DNA of 58,759 nucleotides, from positions 267,501 through 326,259 of the forward strand of contig CASIAB010000005.1 in the NCBI GenBank assembly GCA_949372635.1, given 5' to 3'. The notes beneath the pieces are model-generated. The model had not been told where the DNA came from, ran no database searches, and saw only the letters and a program-made list of their open reading frames with translations. Shown here one piece after another: positions 31,373 through 39,940 of the stretch. A program made the position numbers and the translations under genes. Numbering within the stretch: position 1 is the first letter of the stretch; each line of letters opens with the position of its first letter. The DNA comes from an uncultured Pseudomonadales bacterium. GTDB lineage: Bacteria > Pseudomonadota > Gammaproteobacteria > Pseudomonadales > Pseudohongiellaceae.

Positions 31373-33559
31373 TTAGTTCAAGCCTCGTCGCTCTAATAGA
31401 GGCGCGATATTGGCATCCCTTCCTCGAAAAGTTCGAAAAAGAGACATAGCCTCTTCGCTTCCTCCTCGCGAAAGCAGCGTCTGTCTAAAATGATCACCGT
31501 TCTCTCTAAGCAGACCACCGTTCTCCTTAAACCATTCGACGCTGTCAGCATCTAGAACCTCACTCCATATATAGGAATAGTATCCTGCCGAATAGCCACC
31601 CATAATATGCGAGAAATACGTGCTTCGATAACGTGGCGGTACCGTATCCAGCGCTATACCTGCGCCCATCAATGCCTTGTTTTCGAACTCGACCATCTCG
31701 CCTGCAGAAGGGATCTGCTCAGGTGATAGCTGATGCAGTGCCTGATCCAGAATCGACGCGGCGAGATACTCGGTAGTCGCGAACCCTTGGTTAAACTTTT
31801 GCGTAGCCAAGACCTTGTCCAACAATTCAAGGGGCATCTGTTCGCCAGTCTGGAAGTGCACAGCATAATTCTCCAATATCTCCGGCCAAGTAGCCCACAT
31901 CTCATTTACCTGCGAGGGATACTCGACAAAATCTCGAGGCACGCTCGTTCCAGAAAAATAGGGATACTCGACGCTGGAGAACATCCCATGTAAAGCATGA
32001 CCAAACTCGTGAAACATTGTTGTCACTTCATCAAAGGTAAGAAGTGTTGCGTCACCGGTTTGCGGCTGAGTAATATTAAGGTGATTCGCCACTATCGGTG
32101 TTGTGCCAAGCATAGCATTCTGGGATACATAGGAGTTCATCCACGCACCGCCTCGCTTAGTGGATCTCGCATACGGGTCCATTAGAAATAGCGCGAGGGT
32201 TTCGCCGTCGTTATCAAAGACTTCGAACACCCGCACATCTTCCTGATAGACAGGCAGATCGAATCGCTCACTGAATGTAATTCCATAGAGCTTCTCGGCT
32301 GCGAAAAATACGCCTCGCCGTAAAACATTATCTATTTCTAAATAAGGTTGCAACTGACTCTCATCGAATTGATAGCGAGCAACACGTAATTTCTCTGAAT
32401 AGAATGGCCAATCCCAAGCCTTAGGCTCAAAGTCTAAGCCATCGTCTTCGATCATCTTCTGCAGATCGGCCGCCTCAACTCTTGCATTGGCTACCGCCGC
32501 TGGCGCAAGTTGCGCCAATCGTTGATTTACCGCCTCGACCAAACCTGCGGTGGTATCTTCCAGCGTGTATTCTGCATGGCTGGAGTAACCTAATAGCTGG
32601 GCGCGCTCAGCACGCAAGCGCAGGACGTCGGAGAGTATCTGCCTGTTATCAAACTCTCCTCCTCGGCTTCCTCTAGAGAGCGATGTAGTATGAATTCGCT
32701 CGCGAAGAGCCCTGTTCTGCAAACTGGCAAGACTAGGCTGTCCACTGGTGTTTAACAAAGGAATGACAAATTTTCCTGATAGTTCACGAGATTCAGCCTC
32801 GTTTTGAGCAGCCGTGATTAACGCCTCACTCATGCCAGTCAATTCTTCTCGCGAATCCACCACGATGGCTAAATCATTCACCTCACTTAGGATGTTTTGC
32901 CGGTACTGCGTCTGCAACACGGCAATCTCTCTATTTGTCTCTCGCATCTGATCCTGTTGCTGCGAAGTAAGCGCGGCACCCGCTCTCACGTAATCCACGT
33001 GATATTGCTCCAATAGTCGCAAGGACTGGGCATCTAGTTGTAATTCTTCACGCTGTTCCTGCAATACATTAATTCGCTCAAACAATGCCGGATTCAACAA
33101 AATCTTGTCATTATGTGCGGCTAATTGGGGTGCCAATTCCTGCTCCAATTCACGAATACCCTCATTGGTGTGCGCACCGGACATACTAAAGAATACCGTG
33201 GCTACTCGGCTCAGTAGCTGCCCAGACAACTCCAATGGAATAATGGTGTTTTCAAATGTAGGTGCACTTGCTTGATTGACGATTTCGCTGAGCTGAGCAA
33301 GCTGCTCCTCCATACCCCGTTCGAATGCAGGCAAATAGTGACTATTTTCTATACGATCGAAAGGCGGATAATTGAGATAAAGGGGGCTTTCTTCAAAAAA
33401 TGGATTGATTGTAATTTCTCCTACATTTGCCATAGATTGATCATTCTGATTTTCCTGTACCACTGCAGGCGAGGCCTCCTGCGATTCAGAACATGATGTT
33501 AAGAGTGCTAGACCCAAAACCAGAAAAAAGCATAGCTGGAGTGTTGGTAGTAATTTCAT
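31373..33559 (-). CDS. M3 family (Dcp-type) zinc peptidase, lipoprotein
   Basis: A 728 aa metallopeptidase with a lipoprotein signal ending LLTSC, so it is probably anchored in the cell envelope. The zinc motif HEFGHALHG near residue 516 and downstream motifs (GGYSAGYYSYIWSEV) mark the Dcp/oligopeptidase A group, which releases dipeptides from short peptides. E. coli Dcp has no such signal. A GGAGGAA site lies just before the ATG. It is the first gene of the accessory block after holA. Confidence 0.92.
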   Translation of the reverse strand: MKLLPTLQLCFFLVLGLALLTSCSESQEASPAVVQENQNDQSMANVGEITINPFFEESPLYLNYPPFDRIENSHYLPAFERGMEEQLAQLSEIVNQASAPTFENTIIPLELSGQLLSRVATVFFSMSGAHTNEGIRELEQELAPQLAAHNDKILLNPALFERINVLQEQREELQLDAQSLRLLEQYHVDYVRAGAALTSQQQDQMRETNREIAVLQTQYRQNILSEVNDLAIVVDSREELTGMSEALITAAQNEAESRELSGKFVIPLLNTSGQPSLASLQNRALRERIHTTSLSRGSRGGEFDNRQILSDVLRLRAERAQLLGYSSHAEYTLEDTTAGLVEAVNQRLAQLAPAAVANARVEAADLQKMIEDDGLDFEPKAWDWPFYSEKLRVARYQFDESQLQPYLEIDNVLRRGVFFAAEKLYGITFSERFDLPVYQEDVRVFEVFDNDGETLALFLMDPYARSTKRGGAWMNSYVSQNAMLGTTPIVANHLNITQPQTGDATLLTFDEVTTMFHEFGHALHGMFSSVEYPYFSGTSVPRDFVEYPSQVNEMWATWPEILENYAVHFQTGEQMPLELLDKVLATQKFNQGFATTEYLAASILDQALHQLSPEQIPSAGEMVEFENKALMGAGIALDTVPPRYRSTYFSHIMGGYSAGYYSYIWSEVLDADSVEWFKENGGLLRENGDHFRQTLLSRGGSEEAMSLFRTFRGRDANIAPLLERRGLN

Positions 33560-33751
33560 GAAAATTCCTCCTATATCTGGGGTAATATAGCAAATGAGTA
33601 CAAAATTTCACATGCTTCTAAATATTAGTCAACAACCGCCGCAATCTGCCCTGTAACATTTTTATTAATACAAACGGATAAGTCTCGCTTAAAATATATT
33701 GATTAATATAATCACCAACGCAATTAAGTTCGCAGGGAAAGGCAATATTTT

Positions 33752-34030
33752 AATGGAGTATAAGACAATCTATTTCAACGCATACTGGGCATTGAAATAT
33801 CTATTGAAGACACCGCTCGCGGCATGAGCAAAGAATTTCAGCAAATATTGTTCTGTGAATTCTCTCGTGAAGATGAAGATTCCGAGAAAGGTCCTCAAGG
33901 CACCGGGCTCGGGTTAGTAATAGTCAAACGCATGGTAGAGAAGCTCGATGGTGAGATTACTTTCGAATCACAAGAGTATGCGGGAAGCCGATTCCATATT
34001 CGACTACCACTTCGGGTAGTAAAAAGCTAA
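33752..34030 (+). pseudogene. Fragment of a sensor-kinase ATP-binding (HATPase_c) domain
   Basis: Only the end of a histidine kinase remains: GIEISIEDTARGMSKEF (G1 box, with Ala where Gly is usual in DTG) and QGTGLGLVIVKRMVEKLDGE (G2 box), ending with the domain's final strand. An ATG at 33824 opens 68 codons. Upstream, another frame (from 33752) has IYFNA, possibly the N box, joined after a deletion. There is no phospho-acceptor histidine, sensor or promoter visible. It cannot be a working kinase alone. Confidence 0.6.
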
Positions 34031-34039
34031 GAGACCCTC

Positions 34040-34288
34040 TTAGCCAGTTTCTTTCTCTAATTGATAGATCGACTCACCCACGTCTTCCATCTTGCTCTCA
34101 AAACTTTTGAGAGCATCAGCAAGTCCCTGATTGTAATAGAACCCGCCTACTTCTTTAGAAAAGAAGTCCAGCAGAAACTCAGCATCGAAGCTTCCTATCT
34201 CTTGCTGTAATTCGTCTTGAAAATATTTTTGCAACTTCGCTACGACTTCGACCTTAACAGAGTCATCAAGTTTAATTTCCGCCAACAT
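34040..34288 (-). CDS. DUF2164 family protein
   Basis: An 82 aa acidic, helical protein starting at the ATG at 34288; the TTG one codon earlier is less likely. It has the family pattern IKLDDSVKVEVV, YFQDELQQEIGSF and AEFLLDFFSKEVG. No function is known. It overlaps the haloacid dehalogenase stop in a TGATG arrangement, so translation is coupled and AGGGG precedes the ATG. The cytoplasmic DUF2164 thus follows a gene for an exported enzyme. Confidence 0.8.
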   Translation of the reverse strand: MLAEIKLDDSVKVEVVAKLQKYFQDELQQEIGSFDAEFLLDFFSKEVGGFYYNQGLADALKSFESKMEDVGESIYQLEKETG

Positions 34289-35142
34289 CAAGCCCCTAGT
34301 TGCCGCGCCAAATCATTGAAGTCTTCCGCCGTATAATCGAATTCGCCATCTGGGTTTCTGTTTACCGGTCGTCCTGGACCACGTTCTAAAGGACGAATTA
34401 CGTAGGCCGTCTTCAGGCCCGTGCGCGCTGCCGCTCGCAGGTCCGAAGGATGAGCCGCAACCATCATCACTTGCTCTGGCTTTAGGCTAAGTAGATCGGC
34501 AGCCTTAAGATAGGCCTCCGGGTCAGGCTTATAGTGCCCAGACAGTTCCGCTGAGAGTATCGCGTCCCACGGCAGCCCACCATTCTTCGCCATGTGTGTA
34601 AGCAAGGAAACATTTCCATTAGAAAGCGTCGTGATCACATACTTGCTCTTTAATTTGTTCAATCCCGATACCGTATCAGGCCAGGGAGAAAGCCGATGCC
34701 ATGCCTCGTTGAAATGAACAAGTTCTGCTTCACTCATTCCTGTCAAATTGTATTCTTCGACCAGATCATCAAGAATCATACGGTGCAGATCGTCGATCTT
34801 CGTCCACGGCATTTCGCCGTTACGCACTTTATTCATAGCGGGCCCATAACCAGCCCGCCAACTTATGGCAAATTTTGCCCAATCTACATCGTAGCCCTTA
34901 TTCGCAGCAAGTAGTTGACCCTCTCGAATAATAGATCCGTGCCAGTCTACAACCGTTCCGAAAACATCGAAGGTTAACGCCTTCACGCTATTGGCAACTG
35001 AGTTATCAGCAGCATCGGAGAGTAAGGGCAATACGCCGACACCTAACCCCACAGGTAGCAGTGACAGCTGCCGCAGGAATTGTCTTCTGCTAGGTTGTTT
35101 TATAAGAGGTAATTGGATCGAAGTTGTAGGGATTTTCAGCAT
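34288..35142 (-). CDS. Tat-exported haloacid dehalogenase type II-like hydrolase
   Basis: Residues 18-25 (SRRQFLRQ) form a strong twin-arginine signal followed by a hydrophobic stretch to about ADA at 46, so export to the periplasm in folded form is predicted. The mature domain has the HAD nucleophile in ALTFDVFGTVVDWHG, a cap, the SNGN motif, and KPDPEAYLKA. These fit (S)-2-haloacid dehalogenases, which release halide from L-2-haloacids; many relatives have other or unknown substrates. AGGAGAG precedes the ATG. 284 aa. Coupled to DUF2164. Confidence 0.85.
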   Translation of the reverse strand: MLKIPTTSIQLPLIKQPSRRQFLRQLSLLPVGLGVGVLPLLSDAADNSVANSVKALTFDVFGTVVDWHGSIIREGQLLAANKGYDVDWAKFAISWRAGYGPAMNKVRNGEMPWTKIDDLHRMILDDLVEEYNLTGMSEAELVHFNEAWHRLSPWPDTVSGLNKLKSKYVITTLSNGNVSLLTHMAKNGGLPWDAILSAELSGHYKPDPEAYLKAADLLSLKPEQVMMVAAHPSDLRAAARTGLKTAYVIRPLERGPGRPVNRNPDGEFDYTAEDFNDLARQLGA

Positions 35143-35218
35143 AGCTACTCTCCTAGGTCGGTAGAGCTAACGGCTCTTTTTTATCCACGTTAGCATACTG
35201 GCTGTTCTAAAAGAACGC

Positions 35219-36559
35219 CTACTGAAAATAAACAGCGAGGATAGCGACAGGACAAATAAATTTGACGTAGAAGGGCCAGATTTTCCAAAACACGCCCTGC
35301 TCCGCCTCTGGACTACCTTGACGAATCTCTTCGAGTATCTCATTTCGGCGCCATATCCAAGCGACAAAAATGCAGATGAAAAGACTTAACAGTGGCTGAC
35401 TTCGCTCTGTGGTGAAGCTTACAACCATGTCAAATAAAGGATCAAAATTGAACACGATAACTAAGGAGATTGAGGTGATGATAGAGCCGACAATCACTGC
35501 CGCCTTGGGCCGGCGGATACTTCGATTCTCAACACTATAAGCAACTGGCACCTCCAGCATCGATATAGAAGAAGTGAGTGAGGCAATTGTCATCAACGCA
35601 AAGAATGCCACTGCAACTAACAAACCTATAGAGCCCATATTATTGAACAACGCGGGAAGCACTGAAACGATGAGACCCGGACCGGCAATTAGTCCACCGA
35701 CATCGTCGTAGATTTGTACGCCACTCTCCAAAGCCACATACATAGCCGGTAATATTAACAATCCGGCTAACACGGCAATTCCAACATCTAACAATGCAAC
35801 GAGGCCGCCTAGGACAGGCAGGTTTTCATCTTTGCTGATATATGAACCATATACCAACATAGTGCCGACACCGAGCGAGAGGGAGAAGAATGCTTGCCCC
35901 ATTGCGTTGACTAATAATTGAGGATCAGTGATGCGTGAGAAATCCGGCACTAAATAGGCGCGCAGCCCATCCATCGCTCCGGGTAGCGTAAAGACGTACA
36001 GGATTAGTAGCACAAGAATGCCGACTAGCGATGGCATTAGTCTTGATGCCCACTTTTCAATGCCGTCCTTCACGCCAGCAGTAATGATAAGAACAGTAAG
36101 CACCATAAAAATAATGACGAAGACAGCATTGCGAATTTCTGTATCAGTTGTGAGCCACTGAGATAGGCTAGTCAAACCTAACAGCCTTGAGATTGGATCT
36201 AAAAGGAATGCCATCATCCAGCCACTAACAATAGCGTAAAAGCTGAGAATCAAACTCACTGTCACTATGCCAACGAAGCCGATAGCGAGCGCTAGCAACT
36301 GGCTCTTCTTGCCGCTCGATATGGATTTCAATGCGGCTACAGCGTTAGATCGCGTATGCCGGCCAATAATAAGCTCTGCCATTAGCGCGGGATAACCTAA
36401 AGCGAAGGCTAGGATGAGGTAAGCAAAAAGAAACGCAGCACCGCCATTGCTCGCTGTGTTTGTAGGGAAGCCCCAAATATTGCCCAGACCGACTGCCGAC
36501 CCGGATGCGGCCATAAGAAAGCCGAACCTAGATGAAAACTCTCCGCGCGCTGTTGCCAC
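35219..36559 (-). CDS. Sodium-dependent transporter of the NSS (SNF) family
   Basis: An inner-membrane LeuT-fold symporter, probably for an amino acid or related amine, driven by sodium. The first helix motif GSAVGLGNIWGFPTNTASNGGAA (shown in part: GSAVGLGNIWGFP) is the unwound sodium and substrate site. About eleven hydrophobic segments fill its 446 aa. The gene follows the cyclophilin gene by 25 bp on the same strand. Substrate cannot be predicted here. Confidence 0.93.
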   Translation of the reverse strand: MATARGEFSSRFGFLMAASGSAVGLGNIWGFPTNTASNGGAAFLFAYLILAFALGYPALMAELIIGRHTRSNAVAALKSISSGKKSQLLALAIGFVGIVTVSLILSFYAIVSGWMMAFLLDPISRLLGLTSLSQWLTTDTEIRNAVFVIIFMVLTVLIITAGVKDGIEKWASRLMPSLVGILVLLILYVFTLPGAMDGLRAYLVPDFSRITDPQLLVNAMGQAFFSLSLGVGTMLVYGSYISKDENLPVLGGLVALLDVGIAVLAGLLILPAMYVALESGVQIYDDVGGLIAGPGLIVSVLPALFNNMGSIGLLVAVAFFALMTIASLTSSISMLEVPVAYSVENRSIRRPKAAVIVGSIITSISLVIVFNFDPLFDMVVSFTTERSQPLLSLFICIFVAWIWRRNEILEEIRQGSPEAEQGVFWKIWPFYVKFICPVAILAVYFQ

Positions 36560-36584
36560 TATGCTGGATGCCCCTTGAGATTAT

Positions 36585-37541
36585 CTATTGATCGAACGAT
36601 TCCAGCATAAAGCTTGCAGTTGCCGCATCGGTGAGAACAAAGACAACATTCGTCACCACAGAAATAGACCCGTTTAAATTTACTTCCAACGCTGGGATTC
36701 GCAGACGGCCATCTACAGTGGAATATTCTGCGATTCCGTCAAAGCTATCCCTTCGTGGAATTGCGCTCTCCGCATTTGCCCTAATAACCACATTCGGTGA
36801 TGCAGCCACTACATTAAAATTCATGCTGATCAGCTCAGCTCCAGCATCGATGCTCACCGATGTTATTAGCAAGCCAGTCCCTGATTCAAAAACATGCGGC
36901 GCTGAACTAAAACGCTGTGTTACCTCAGCATTGATATAGAGAAAGTCCCTAGGGTCAGAGTAGATCGGTGTAATATGAGGCGCGCTCGGCGCTTTCCCAC
37001 CAAGGGCAACGACCGGCAAGGCATCGATCTCATCAACAGTGACCATTCCGTCGCCTAGTACAACTCCGAAGACTGTGAAACCACCATTGCTCGTATCCAG
37101 CGTCCCGCTATTGTCGGCAACATTGACGAACCATTGATTTGTAGCGCTATTTGGATTTCCGTCTAACTTGGCCATCGCTACCGTACCACGCGTATTGGAG
37201 GCTCCAAACTCATTCTGAATAGGTGGGTCTGACGGTACGTCAATGGGACCTTCAAACAGGCGAAATCGAAAACCTCCACCCTGCACGACGAAATTATCGA
37301 CAGCACGATGGATATAGGTGCCATTGTAGGCATTGCGATTGACGTAATTTAAAAAATTCTGGACTGTGCCAGGAGCTGAATCATCCAATAACTCAATCGA
37401 GTAGTCGCCAATACCTGTGCTGATACGGACAATGGTCCCAGCAAGCGTAGATGGGACATAAGCAAGAATGGCAACCAGGGCAATGCGGATTGAGGCGCTG
37501 GCAAATCTCTTCCCTAGGCTGCGCCGACTAACTTCGGTCAT
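36585..37541 (-). CDS. Secreted cyclophilin-type peptidyl-prolyl isomerase with C-terminal extension
   Basis: A signal peptide (ending near TLAG, residue 35) leads to a cyclophilin domain (about 36-200) with FLNYVNRNAYNGTYIHR, VVQGGGF and NQWFVN. The catalytic Arg position reads HRAVDNFVVQGGG, where many cyclophilins have HRVI..F..QGG. After the domain come about 115 residues of unknown, beta-rich sequence. 318 aa in all. Likely periplasmic folding role. Confidence 0.87.
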   Translation of the reverse strand: MTEVSRRSLGKRFASASIRIALVAILAYVPSTLAGTIVRISTGIGDYSIELLDDSAPGTVQNFLNYVNRNAYNGTYIHRAVDNFVVQGGGFRFRLFEGPIDVPSDPPIQNEFGASNTRGTVAMAKLDGNPNSATNQWFVNVADNSGTLDTSNGGFTVFGVVLGDGMVTVDEIDALPVVALGGKAPSAPHITPIYSDPRDFLYINAEVTQRFSSAPHVFESGTGLLITSVSIDAGAELISMNFNVVAASPNVVIRANAESAIPRRDSFDGIAEYSTVDGRLRIPALEVNLNGSISVVTNVVFVLTDAATASFMLESFDQ

Positions 37542-37839
37542 GACTACTCCTAAAACACTGGTTATTATAGGCCTTTCTCAACCCTATCTGACCGACGCAG
37601 CATAGGTTAAGTTCCCTTAAGATTCAACTCCTATACTAGGCGGAAGATCTCTTCAAGGCAGGTCTTGCGGGCACAGCCAAAATTGGCTTCAGGCCGGAAT
37701 TCTGGTGCCCTTGGGACTACGCATAAAAAATTTTAGCTGGCGATTCACGGCCCGTCTATGGTATAAAATACGGCTTTAAAGATGCCCCAGCTTGAAAATA
37801 TTTGTCTAATCGTTCTGTAAAAATAGGTCCGCTCCGCCA
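37542..37839. other. Spacer between the cyclophilin and Hsp70-like genes
   Basis: About 300 bp with no gene. TATAAAAT near 37761 could be the -10 of the Hsp70-like gene, but no -35 fits. A CTTGAAA further downstream resembles a sigma-32 -35 element but lacks its -10. Confidence 0.35.
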
Positions 37840-39360
37840 GTGCCAAATCATCAAAAACCACTCCTCGGTTTCGACATCCCAAATCAAAATTCTTCACAGG
37901 GACAAAGCTCTGAATCGCAAGCAATTCAGCGAACCTCTATCGGCATCGGAATAGACTACGGCACAAGCAATAGTGCCGCAGCGATATTCGATGGCACTAA
38001 AGTTCACCTTGTAGAACTTGAGCGGTATTCAATAATCATGCCTTCAGCGACATATATCGATAAAGATTTCCAGATTAGTACTGGCCAGGGTGCGATCAAT
38101 CACTACATTGAGAGCAACACCGGTAGAACCGTTGAATTAAGCGCGGAGATCCTAGGAGAAAGCAGGACCACTGCAGGTCAGATCGGTGACAAGGGCCTGC
38201 CTGAGGAAGGCAACACACAAACCTTGTATGGACAGTCCTTCGTAGATGGTGGTCAACAAGGAAGACTCTTTAGAGGCATAAAAAGATTACTAGGCAGCAC
38301 GGACTCACCTCGACTGATGGTATTCGACCGGGCATTTCGGCTCGTCGCTCTTATAACCCCCTTACTACTTAGAATAAGAAAAAGTATTGAGCTACAAATA
38401 TCGAATGAAGTGCCAGCCCCAGGAGAGATCGATCATGCCTGTATTGGGCACCCAGTAAATTTCGAGGGTAGTGCTGAGAACCGAAATCGGGCCGCTCTCG
38501 ATATGTTGTCTGAAGCCTATGGCTATGCTGAATTCGTCAATCAATCCTATTATCCAGAGCCAATCGCCGCTGCATTAAGCTATCTTCACGAAAATCAGGA
38601 GCAATCGGCACAACCTCAAATTCTGCTGGCTGTTGATTTTGGTGGGGGCACACTCGATCTATGCCTTATTCGCCGAGAGCAGTCAGATTTCGAAGTCATA
38701 GCTACTCATGGCATAGGCCTAGGAGGAGACCACATTGACCAAGTGATGTTCAAGAAACTATTGTTCCCACTTCTAGGTAAAGGCGAGCGCTGGAAACGTG
38801 CAGGCGAAGACCGAGAGATAGAGACGCTATTTCCATTTGAAGAATATGAAGATCTGTTACTGAATTGGGCTATTAGCTACATGCTCAATCAAAATAAATT
38901 CACCACACCATTGATGCAAAGAATTAGCGCAGGTGACGAGGCTTCGATCAAGTTTCAGCGGCTCTACGATATGATTAAGAGCAACTACAGCTATTTAGTT
39001 TTTCAATGCATTAAAGAATTAAAGGCAGAGCTTTCTGATGCTCATTCAGCAAAGCTCGATATACCTGAGCTCGATATCGAATTCGAGTTAAGTCGGGAAC
39101 AGTTTGAGTTAATGATTAGTGGACTGCTCGATAAGTTCAGTCAATCAATATCTGACGTATTACAACTCGTCGAATTAAAAAGCAGTGATGTCGACCTTGT
39201 GATCCGAACCGGCGGCTCTTCGCTCATACCCGCCGTGAAACGCATCTTGGAAGCTCGGTTCCCAGGCAAGGTAATTGAGCATGATCCATTCACTAGCGTG
39301 GCAGCGGGGCTTGCTATAGCGGACTACGAGGGGCTAGGAGAAAAACTAAAGCAGGAGTGA
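37840..39360 (+). CDS. Hsp70-family ATPase of the YegD type (nucleotide-binding domain only)
   Basis: A 506 aa actin-fold ATPase. After about 32 polar residues it has phosphate-1 IGIDYGTSNSAAA (D39), phosphate-2 LAVDFGGGTLDLCLI near 265, GIGLGGDHID, and the adenosine motif RTGGSSLIPAV. The chain ends shortly after the ATPase domain, so the usual peptide-binding domain is absent, as in E. coli YegD. No DnaJ or GrpE is near. The start is GTG with a weak ribosome site. Role unknown; a chaperone activity is only inferred. Confidence 0.87.
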   Translation: MPNHQKPLLGFDIPNQNSSQGQSSESQAIQRTSIGIGIDYGTSNSAAAIFDGTKVHLVELERYSIIMPSATYIDKDFQISTGQGAINHYIESNTGRTVELSAEILGESRTTAGQIGDKGLPEEGNTQTLYGQSFVDGGQQGRLFRGIKRLLGSTDSPRLMVFDRAFRLVALITPLLLRIRKSIELQISNEVPAPGEIDHACIGHPVNFEGSAENRNRAALDMLSEAYGYAEFVNQSYYPEPIAAALSYLHENQEQSAQPQILLAVDFGGGTLDLCLIRREQSDFEVIATHGIGLGGDHIDQVMFKKLLFPLLGKGERWKRAGEDREIETLFPFEEYEDLLLNWAISYMLNQNKFTTPLMQRISAGDEASIKFQRLYDMIKSNYSYLVFQCIKELKAELSDAHSAKLDIPELDIEFELSREQFELMISGLLDKFSQSISDVLQLVELKSSDVDLVIRTGGSSLIPAVKRILEARFPGKVIEHDPFTSVAAGLAIADYEGLGEKLKQE

Positions 39361-39376
39361 GCGATCCAGCTATTTG

Positions 39377-39940
39377 TCAGAGCTCTACGCGTAGTGACTC
39401 AACAGAATCGGCGAAGGACAAAGAGTAGATCTGTCCATTCTTCTCCACATTCACCAGATTGACTTGATCTGGCCAAATATCTCTTAAAGCAACATGAACC
39501 ACAGACAGCGCGTTTAAGTCCTTCAATTGCTTTGCCTCCTGGTAGACCCAAAGAAATTGGCCCTCGATCTCCTCACCTACATACTCCAGATTCAACTGGG
39601 TAGTCTCGCCTACTGAATCCTCGGCTGCAATCGCGAATCTATTTATCACATAGTTACTGAAAAATTTTCGCGAGTCAGCCGATTCCATTAAATTCTGTGC
39701 TTCACCAAATACAACACCTGCAGCATGCTCGGCGTCGTGTATGAAAAAGCGATGCATGACTTCTATATTGCCAGTGCTCTCGTTGAATAGAATGCGTGTC
39801 ACAGCTGTCTTCTGCTCATGGGCAGCACTCAGACCAGGCATAAGGCAGCATAGGAGAGTTAGCAGCGCGAGGAGGGGCGTTCGTGGCCTGCCTCGCAATA
39901 ATATAGTGCTTAGGCTAGTTGTCTTGCTCATCATCTTCAT
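39377..39940 (-). CDS. DUF6702 family secreted protein
   Basis: A 187 aa protein with a signal peptide ending near LSAAHEQ, then TRILFNESTGNIEVMHRFFIHDAEHA, the family's core. Function unknown. It starts within the last 26 bases of the M1 peptidase gene, so the two are probably co-translated. This pairing may mean they act together in the periplasm. Confidence 0.75.
   Translation of the reverse strand: MKMMSKTTSLSTILLRGRPRTPLLALLTLLCCLMPGLSAAHEQKTAVTRILFNESTGNIEVMHRFFIHDAEHAAGVVFGEAQNLMESADSRKFFSNYVINRFAIAAEDSVGETTQLNLEYVGEEIEGQFLWVYQEAKQLKDLNALSVVHVALRDIWPDQVNLVNVEKNGQIYSLSFADSVESLRVEL

Noticed and set aside
35161..35182. Hairpin AGAGC-N5-GCTCT followed by T residues
   Set aside because: It would terminate plus-strand transcription, but the genes on both sides are on the minus strand, so it is probably chance.
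37785..37815. CTTGAAA as a sigma-32 -35 element for the Hsp70-like gene
   Set aside because: No CCCCAT-type -10 occurs at the right distance.
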